From NCBI RefSeq assembly GCF_958298935.1, contig NC_084921.1, positions 50,765,001 to 50,829,000 on the forward strand: 64,000 nt of DNA. The letters are read 5' to 3'. The stretch is from Phragmites australis (lineage: Eukaryota; Streptophyta; Magnoliopsida; Poales; Poaceae). Positions 56,813 to 64,000 of the stretch are shown one piece after another. Every line of letters begins with the position of its first letter. Position 1 is the stretch's first letter. Under the pieces are notes generated by a model. It saw nothing but the letters and a program-made list of their open reading frames with translations. It searched no databases and was not told the DNA's origin. Made by a program: the position numbers and the translations under genes.

Positions 56813-58979
56813 ATCCTGCAGGTGATTGTACCTGTTAATTAATCTGATGAATTAATCAATCAACCTACCTCCGTAATTAATTTAACAAGATCGTGTGAAC
56901 GCTAATAAGTTTAGAGGATAGAGTTAGGTTCAGAATTTTAAAATTCGCTAGTGATTTTAAGGGTTAGAAGGGGACTAGGATGACGACCAAACTTATAGGG
57001 AATAGCGATGTGGCAATACGATGAGTGGAGCCATGAGCAATAGACAGATGGTAGATAGAGCTGACAGCAAGATCCCGCTGTACTAGAGATATCAACGGGG
57101 ACTCGATCTTCGATTTTCCACGAGGAATTCTCCAGTTAGGGGACGGGGATTGAGAGATTTTGTCCCCCACAAACTCATATAGGGACGGGGATGGGAAGGC
57201 GCTCCCCATCCCCATTTCTCGCTATATCCCCGATATCACATATATACATATTTTTCTTAGTATATAAATATATAAACATTACATTACGTAAAGTAAATAA
57301 TAAATTACTCTTATTCTTTTTTATCTAACCTACAATATTTAATCAATCTTGTATTAATTATCCTCGTATACATCAATAAATTACTTATTTATACAATATA
57401 CATATTATTAATATATAAAAATAATCAAATATCATTCAAAATTTTACATCCCATTGAGGATCCGATCCTCGTAAATTTTCCGCAGGAATGAAGATGAGAG
57501 AAATCTTCCCCCGATAGTTAAATGAGGACGAGAATAAAAAAGCATTCTCCGACAAAGATTGACCCATTGCCATTCCTACGCTTTACGATGGGAAGAGGGG
57601 CGAGGAACAAGCTGCATCTCGTAAGCAAGAAGAAGCACAGTACACGTTTGGAAGAAAAAGCCCTGAGAAAGAAGAAATGATCAGAGGCGTCGAATCAAGA
57701 TCGGATGGTCTACGCGTGTCGTTGGGAGATGACGACGTTTGCAGACACCTGACAAATAGCATGTCCCTTAATTTAATCTAAGTGCACAGGGTAATGCTGT
57801 GTGGTTTGCACAGTACTCGATCGTACCGGCTGATTTTTATTTCGAGTGTAAATGGTGCTCCGAGGGGCAGCATGTACTGTATCTGGCGAGGTGACGGAAG
57901 CTTGACAGGCCCTTGAATTGCTTGTGCCGGGAAGGAGATCATAAATTTGTCCATGAGCTCGCAATGTTACTTTATCTGCCCGCTTACTATTTACTAGCTG
58001 TCCTGATTTGACGTATGAGTCGTTCTCGGTTTCCTCGGATCTTCTGTTAGTAGCAGTAGTACTGTAGTAGCACGCTCGCGCGCACAAAAACACGCAAGAG
58101 TTTACGCAGGAAGTTGCTTCAATGACATCTGTAACACCAGAAGGTTGTTTAGACAGATCCCACCGGTGATCAGCCATTTGAAACAAGGGAAATTTCCTCG
58201 GTTTCCACCAGAACTAAATGATTTTATGTTAGATCTACCGATGCATCAACCGGTGCACCTAACGCCCAGACGGGTCCCGTCAGTTTCAACAGAAACGTGC
58301 AAGTACCGACGGCATCAAGAAGCGGCGAAATTTTCTGGGCAAACGACCAACTTAGTGCAAACATGTAAGGACGATGCTAGCGTCCTTAGACTGTATCTAA
58401 CGGTTTCTCTTCAGGGATCAAAATCCTTTTACGATGAGATTTTTTTTCCTTCGGCGCTCCAACAGTTTCTCTTCACGGTTTCCGTCGCGAAGGGATTCCC
58501 AGGATCATTCTCTCCAGGCTGGAATTCTCTCTCCTTTCCCTTCGCGATTCCCCTCGAAAGGAAGCTGTTGGAGATGAGAGGAAATAAAGGGAATGAAAAT
58601 AGGAAAGTGAATCGAGAAGGGAACAAAATAAAAGGAATATTATTGGGGACAGTCTTACCTCCGATTCATCGGAAGCTCTAATAGTCCATTAATAATTTGC
58701 TGTAACATTAAAAATAATTTTTGTAATATCTAAAGTTAACGTTTGCAACATAAAAAACGTATCAAAAATAGCTTGTTGTATGCATCTGATTTCAAGAAAA
58801 AAAATTATCACCGTAACATTTCAGACAAAAAATATGTTGTGTAGAATTTGGTGTAACATAAAAAATAACTATAACAACAAATTTACATAACGTCTGAAAC
58901 ATTAAATTTGAACACCTAAAATATTAAAAGTGTGAAAAATATAAGAATTAACTCAAATGAATAATTTTTTGAGTCCGGA
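56813..58979. other. Intergenic, no recognised gene
   Basis: 57080-57580 contains 'ggggacggggat' and opposed 'ccccatcccc' words, a worn dispersed repeat. The 137-codon minus frame at 57773-58186 and the 178-codon plus frame at 58145-58681 have no family resemblance and overlap at their starts. From 58690 the sequence becomes AT-rich and leads into the tandem repeat. Confidence 0.35.
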
Positions 58980-59275
58980 TATATACGCAAGAGATTTCGA
59001 TATGCAACATACGAAAACCACTATTGCAATAAATTTTCACAATGTCTGAAATATTAAATTTAAACATCTGAAATATTGGAGATCAAAATATAGAAAATAA
59101 CTCTAATGGACAAATTTTCAGATCTGGATCTGTACGCAAGAGATTTCGAGATGCAACATATGAAAATAACTATTACAACAAATTTCCATTATGTCTGAAA
59201 CATTAAAAATACGAGGACTCATAAATTAACTCAAAAGGATAATATTTTCGGGTCTGAGTACATGGGTCGGCCCAA
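58980..59275. repeat. Tandem repeat, period about 149 bp
   Basis: 'cgcaagagatttcga' begins at 58986 and again at 59135. The following 100 bp ('tgcaacatacgaaaa', 'aataaattt', 'atgtctgaaa', 'ttaactcaa'-like words) recur in order. A more worn partial copy precedes it from about 58840. It is AT-rich and non-coding. Confidence 0.75.
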
Positions 59276-59320
59276 TCAAACGTCCGATGCTCCGGATGTC
59301 TGCTTGCCAGCATTTTCGAA

Positions 59321-60275
59321 CATGTAAACACAATTGGAAGGCTGTCTGATCCACATCCAACAACAACCTACGATCCCACCATCCCACCACCAGTATTTTC
59401 TTGCAAAACCCCCCGCGCAATTTCAATTCCTTACGACTTTATCCTTCCTCGACACCCGCCTACATCTCCTCCTCGTCGCTGTTGGCCGCATGCCGCCACA
59501 GTGGTAGCCACCATGAGTCCCCTCCTCCTTCGTAGCTATCATAGTAGGAGGCACCATGCCGAGAGCACCAGCAGCGTGCTCGCCGCTGCGCTCATCTCCG
59601 TCGTGTTGCTCCTCCTCTACCTCTGCTCTGCCATCGTCGTTAGTTGCTTCCACGAGCGTGGCGTGGTGCGGTGGGACTCGTCAATGGCGATGGGCTCCTC
59701 CTCCGCGGTTTCCCACGCCCTACGTTCCTCCGTCGCCACGGGCTCCAGCACCACTATCTGGTATTCACCTACTAGTAGCTCCGCCTCGACCACTATCACC
59801 ATGTCCTTCTGCAGCGTTGTGCTCATCCTCTCCGAGCTCCACCAATCGCACCTAGTTCCCCTCCACGGCTTCTGCTCCAACCCCCACACGCTAATCCTCA
59901 TCCTCGGCCAATGGAGGAGCCATGCCACGGAGGATGACACCAATGGGGGAGCTCGAACCCTAGCGGAATTAGGAGATTTTTGGTGTGGATGCGGGCGAGC
60001 GGTGAGGAAAGGACGCTGCTGGTCCTCTTGGTGTGGTGGCTGCTGTTGTGGCAGCAACATAGGCGGAGGGGACGCATGGTGGTTGCTGCTGTGGCGGCAC
60101 GTGGCTGGCAAAGGCAAGGAGGAGCTGTGGGCGGGCGGCGAGGAAGGATCAAGCCGTGTGGAATTGAAATTGCGCAGGCAATATTGTGAGAAAATGTCGG
60201 TGGTGGGATCGTGGGCTGCCGTTGGATGCGGATTGGATGGCCTCCAATGGGCTGATCGTTTGCACAAAAAATTTC
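59321..60275. mobile_element. Pack-MULE-like element with GC-rich interior
   Basis: Inverted termini at about 59321-59436 and 60157-60275 match over about 100 bp: left 'ctgatccacatccaac', 'cgatcccacca', 'gcgcaatttcaattcc'; right in reverse complement 'ccaatccgcatccaac', 'cgatcccacca', 'gcgcaatttcaattcc'. Between them lies GC-rich sequence open on both strands (plus 59501-60364, minus 59617-60267), rich in Ser, Cys, Gly and Trp. I do not recognise either product. MULE-type termini around GC-rich, gene-like sequence is the Pack-MULE pattern. No target duplication was identified. Confidence 0.6.
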
Positions 60276-61705
60276 ATCTCAATCAGATTGGTCTTGATTT
60301 ACGCACATGTGACCGCTCCCCACTTTGGACGACCTCCAGTTGTTGTTTGTTTACAGGCCCTTAAGTGCTAAACTTAGTATTAGTCATGTTAAAAGTCAGG
60401 ATAACACCAAAATTTGGTTAAAAAATAGTTGTTTGATTTATGACTAAACTAAAATTTGACAGCCGGACCAAAACGCGGGTGACCAAATCGGTCACCCAAA
60501 ACTCGCTCCTGTAGTTGATTGTAGACAGGCACGGCCAAAAAATTTCAGACACGGTCCAATTTTATCTTTGAACCAAACACTAACCAAATCATCTAGGTAT
60601 GACTAAATTTTGATCAGACTTTCTGGTGTCACGAAGCAGAGAGACCCTCGGTTCCGGTTTCCCTTTGTGCGCTCTTTCTGCGCGCCTCTGAAGTCCGGTA
60701 GGCAGTAGCTAGCTCATCACGAGTGGAGCATTGCATAGCACACTCCCATGTAAAACCGGCGTACGCACGTAGGGCTCGCAATAGATGCCATCTGCACCGC
60801 GCATGCATGCGCCGCATCGCGCTCCAGCGTTCGCCATTCGCGATGCCTGCCCGTGCCCCTGCCCGTGCCCGTGGCAACCATCTTTTGCAGATGGCAGAAA
60901 CATCACGTCGCCCTCCGCAATGATGCCCCAAAAGGAAAAAAAAAAAAAAAAAAAACAGCGGCGACGAATGGCTGGTAGCATGAGTAGTGAGGGACTTGAG
61001 AATCCACGCTACCATGCTGCGAACCTGCAGCCATGCATGTCAGCAGAGGGGATAATTGCTCGGTCCGCTAGCTCGGCCATCAGTCGCTGCGCCCAAATGA
61101 CTAGGATAGAAGATGTGCGTGTGCATCCAGCTAGCTAGCGTTGTGCCATTGTGTGAGAAATGTCAGTGGCGTTAATTTTGTGTAGGCTGGTCCCGGCAAA
61201 TCTGGTGATGGGTTATTTGATTAGGTCATTTAGATCTGTTGAGAACAGTGCTTATTCTTTTCCTCTGCTAACCTGGCCTAAAATTCCTGAAACACATAGG
61301 AGCTACCACAGTATTTAAAAGAACATTTCGAACCAATAATCCCGCACATTACGAGTGATGCCGTATTGACCAATCCATCATGGTTTTGGAACTAACAATG
61401 CCAACGAAATCTGCCGTATTCTCTCGGCAGAGACAGCCGCGGAAACATCCGCATGTGAGGTCGGCCAAGAATCAACCCTGAATTATCACCCCAGCATCTT
61501 TGCTCTAAGTTTTACTGCACAGCATCTGCATTGTCGTGTCGCTGCGGTAAATCAAGTTTCTCCAACACTGGTAGATCACAGCTGATTAAGCTTTAATAGA
61601 GTGGCATACCACAGTACTATTGCTCACACAGCTTCATGCAAATGCGTGGCAATTCTGTCTTCAGTTTTTACCGCTACGTATTACTTATAACATCTTTTAA
61701 GTAAC
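60276..61705. other. Intergenic, with MITE-like scraps
   Basis: 60360-60640 has 'ttagtcat' words at both sides and may be a worn hAT-type MITE. 60720-61140 is mixed in composition with a 20-A run (60936-60955) and frames on both strands that I do not recognise. The rest shows nothing. Confidence 0.35.
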
Positions 61706-61968
61706 TACTACTCTCTTGCGTCACAAAACAACGTTGTTTTAAATTACATACAATTAACACGTTTAAACTTTAAGTATCAATTTTTTAAATATTTTGATTG
61801 AACTTTGGAAAATGATATGTTAGATTCGTCTTAAAAAGTAGTTTCATAATATCATAATTTTTCTATGTTTTAAATATATCTAATATTATTAATTGATGGT
61901 CAAAATAGTGTGTTGATGACTATATCAGTATCCAAAATAACACTCTTTTTTAACTAGAGTGAGCATTA
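61706..61968. mobile_element. Stowaway-like MITE upstream of the USP-like gene
   Basis: The left end 'ctactctcttgcgtcac' and the right end in reverse complement 'tgctcactctagttaaaa' are worn versions of the Stowaway terminus. Inside, 'aacgttgtttta' and the inverse 'caaaataacactc' occupy the usual positions. It is AT-rich, non-coding, and about 800 bp upstream of the start codon. Confidence 0.45.
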
Positions 61969-61989
61969 GAAAGCTGTAGTATCTAACTA

Positions 61990-62470
61990 ATCTATATACT
62001 ATTTGGTTCAGCTTACGCTTCTTAGAAACCAGAAGCCGAACCAAACAACTTAGCTTTTGAGCTGACTTTTGGAAAGCTGAAAAGCTATTTTCTGAAGAAA
62101 TAAACTAGAAGTTAAGAAACTCGTTAATATGAGTTTTTCATTATTTTTTGAGTTGAGAAACTAAAAATAGGTTGCAAAAGCTAATGGAAAAAAGCCAATA
62201 ACTAGAAACCAAAAGAAAAAAAAAGTTTTTCAACCAAAAACTAAAAAACCTAAGACCAATCAAACATGCTTGTTTATTTATTGCTTCTATTTCTAGCTTT
62301 TCTTGTGCCAGAATCTAGAAGCTGAAATAAATAGAATTGCTAAGAAGTGATTACTGGAGAAGTCAAAAAATTATTTTTTAAGAGAAAATGAACTAGAAGC
62401 TGAGAAGTTAGTTTAAATTAGCTTTCTTGAGAAATTAAAAATTTATTGTAAAAGATAACCGCTAAGATCC
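61990..62470. repeat. AT-rich repeat with recurring 'agcttctag' and 'gaagctga' words
   Basis: Words such as 'agaaaccagaagccgaacc', 'gaactagaagctgagaa' and 'ctatttctagctttt' recur on both strands over about 480 bp, as in small non-autonomous DNA transposons near grass genes. Ends were not resolved. Confidence 0.4.
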
Positions 62471-62576
62471 AAAAATAACATTTTAAAATAAAAAATACAT
62501 TTTTTTTTAGAAAAAACAAAAACAGAAGTACTGCCGCTCGTGGTCACCCCTTGTCCTGTCCTCCGCCTCTCCATCC

Positions 62577-62582
62577 TTATAT
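62577..62582 (+). promoter_or_regulatory. Possible TATA box of the USP-like gene
   Basis: TTATAT lies about 180 bp upstream of the start codon and is followed by a CT-rich leader ('ctctctcgatctctctcac' near 62620), which is common in grass 5' UTRs. The match to TATAAA is imperfect. Confidence 0.35.
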
Positions 62583-62762
62583 CGCTCGATGCGCTTGCCC
62601 CGTCCGTCCGCCGTCCGTGTCTCTCTCGATCTCTCTCACACGTAGCCATATCACACAGCACACAGTGCTCCACTTCTCTTTGCACCAACACGCCACCTCG
62701 AGCAGTGAGTGGGAGTGCATTGCATTGCGCAGCTAGCCAGCTGGGGAGAGCAGAGCTGGTAG

Positions 62763-63908
62763 ATGGCGAGCAGCGCGGGGCAGCACTTCCTGAGGCAGCT
62801 GAGCGCGAGCAACAACGGAGGCTGCGTGCTGCAGCAGGGGCAGGAGGAGTATGGCTGCAGCGACGCCGGCGGGAGGAGGAGGGGCTCCCGGCGGTGGTCC
62901 AAGAAGAGGGCGGCTGCGAGGGGCTACGGCGCCGGCAATGGCTGCAGGAGTAAGCCGGGGGACGGCGCCGCAGCGGCAAGGAAGCGGGTGATGGTGGTGG
63001 TGGACGAGAGCTCGGGCGCCAAGCACGCCATGATGTGGGCACTCACCCACGTTGCCAACAAGGGGGACTTCCTCACGCTGCTCCACGTCCTGCCGAACTG
63101 CGGCGGTAGAGGGGAGGAGGCCTCCTCCCTCGCCAACTCGCTCGGCACGCTCTGCAAGGCCTGTAGGCCTGAGGTAAGTGATTAGCACAGCTCAATCCAG
63201 TAATTAGTGTACAATACATTTCTTAACTAACTATGGTTACCGCCTTCGTTTTGGGAGCATGTGCTTGGAGGCATGCACAAGAGAATTACTAGTATTCCAT
63301 AAATAATTAGACCAAATTATCAGCCCTCAAGATTCTGCTAATTCTTAGGTAACCTGGGGACGTCACCTGACTACCTGAGGGATAGTGCTTTAGACTTTTA
63401 ATGAGTTGGACAGATTATAGATCAGATCAGGACCTCGTCAAAAGGGAATCATAGCCCCCTTTTGTGCCTGAATGGATGGATCTTGGCACACCAAAAGGGT
63501 TTCAATCACTCTTGGTAAAGAAAACATTAGAAAGGTTTAACGGTGGGGATCTCTCCATGCCCCCCTTAGCAAAATGCCATCTGAACCATAAACCATGGCA
63601 TTATGAAACGCAATCTCCGTCTGATTTTGTTTGCTTCAATCGAAAGTCATTATTTCAATGCCCTGTACCTGCCATACCTGCTTAAGTGTAACAGTAGGTG
63701 CATCAACTATTCCTTTGTCCTGTAGCCTGTAATATATATGAAGGGTTTGGTTCATACGAAATGGGTGCGAATGTTGGTAGGTGGAGGTTGAAGCGCTTGT
63801 GATCCAAGGGCCCAAGCTGGCCACCGTCCTCAGCCAAGTGAAGAAGCTGGAGGCCTCCGTGCTGGTGCTCAGCCAGTGCAGGCCCTCTCCTTTCTGCTGG
63901 TTAAGCTG
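62763..63908 (+). CDS. Universal-stress-protein-like (USP-fold) protein, 5' part only
   Basis: Exon 1 is 62763-63173 (137 codons, phase 0), the intron 63174-63780 (GT/AG) and exon 2 63781-63908, which ends in phase 2 before a GT donor. The last exon or exons lie outside the window. Residues 1-74 are Gly/Arg/Lys-rich and low-complexity. From 75 the USP (adenine-nucleotide alpha-hydrolase-like) fold begins: RVMVVVDESSGAKHAMMWAL (beta 1 with Asp81, then helix 1), then GDFLTLLHVLP (beta 2), and in exon 2 VEVEALVIQGPKLATVL and ASVLVLSQCRPSPFCWLS. USP-fold proteins bind ATP or AMP and are tied to stress responses; the exact role of this plant subgroup is not established. The start is the first ATG after the CT-rich leader. 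The coding frame is intact as far as it can be read. Confidence 0.8.
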
Positions 63909-64000
63909 GTAAACGACTCACCAGTCACTACTCCTATCTTTTTTATCTTATATCCTTTTCTATGCATACATGTGTTGGAAATGGGAAGCTCAAAGGTCAA

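Noticed and set aside
57773..58681. Divergent pair of open frames (137 and 178 codons) as a bidirectional gene pair
   Set aside because: Their starts overlap, neither resembles a known protein and there is no promoter-like sequence between them.
59501..60364. 287-codon open frame as a host gene with an N-terminal membrane segment
   Set aside because: It runs through a terminal inverted repeat, overlaps a long antisense frame, and its composition reflects GC-rich DNA. It is listed as part of a Pack-MULE-like element instead.
62651..63188. Minus-strand frames over the USP-like gene
   Set aside because: They lie opposite the conserved USP-fold coding exon and show only GC-driven openness.

Overview
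The window looks like nuclear DNA from a grass (Poaceae). Three genes have plant-type GT/AG introns and GC-rich, high-GC3 coding exons, set in AT-rich DNA full of nested LTR retrotransposons, L1-type LINEs, MULEs, CACTA-like and Tourist/Stowaway-like MITEs. I cannot name the species. Nothing bacterial, viral or organellar stands out, and I saw no tRNA, rRNA or CRISPR array by eye.

Genes. (1) 15554-23411 (+): a four-exon serine hydroxymethyltransferase of the N-terminally extended SHM6/SHM7 plant class. Introns 1 and 3 are swollen by transposons. (2) 26327-27392 (-): a two-exon BYPASS1-like protein. (3) 62763 to beyond 63908 (+): the first two exons of a universal-stress-protein-like (USP-fold) gene cut off by the window end. 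These are independent single genes and I see no sign of a shared pathway.

Layout. 1-2219: non-coding, repeat-like. 2220-6944: decayed Ty1/Copia element on the minus strand, split by a solo Gypsy LTR (4845-5756). 6945-9429: 3' half of a Ty3/Gypsy Tat-type element. 9430-14415: minus-strand LINE split by a 2.36-kb solo LTR (11055-13409). 15-23.4 kb: SHMT gene. 23.4-27.5 kb: intergenic DNA with a 156-bp tandem duplication, then the BYPASS1-like gene. 27.5-36.6 kb: intergenic, with LINE and SINE-like scraps and a 698-bp MITE with 9-bp target duplications. 36.6-42.6 kb: a solo LTR beside a CACTA-like element that contains a second copy of the 2.4-kb solo LTR, itself holding a LINE fragment. 43.6-50.4 kb: a large decayed MULE with a nested 0.8-kb MITE. 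50.4-62.5 kb: solo LTR, duplicated GC-rich repeats, a Tourist-like MITE inside its own relative, a 149-bp tandem repeat and a Pack-MULE-like element.

The most informative result is the layering of insertions. At several junctions the target-site duplication can be read directly, and in two cases removing the insert brings the host element's reading frame back into register. I found no convincing undescribed biological system. The best leads are an unclassified 2.4-kb LTR family present twice in opposite orientation, a solo LTR that seems to carry the end of a pol reading frame, and a short-LTR Copia derivative that kept only gag and protease sequence inside a live gene's intron.
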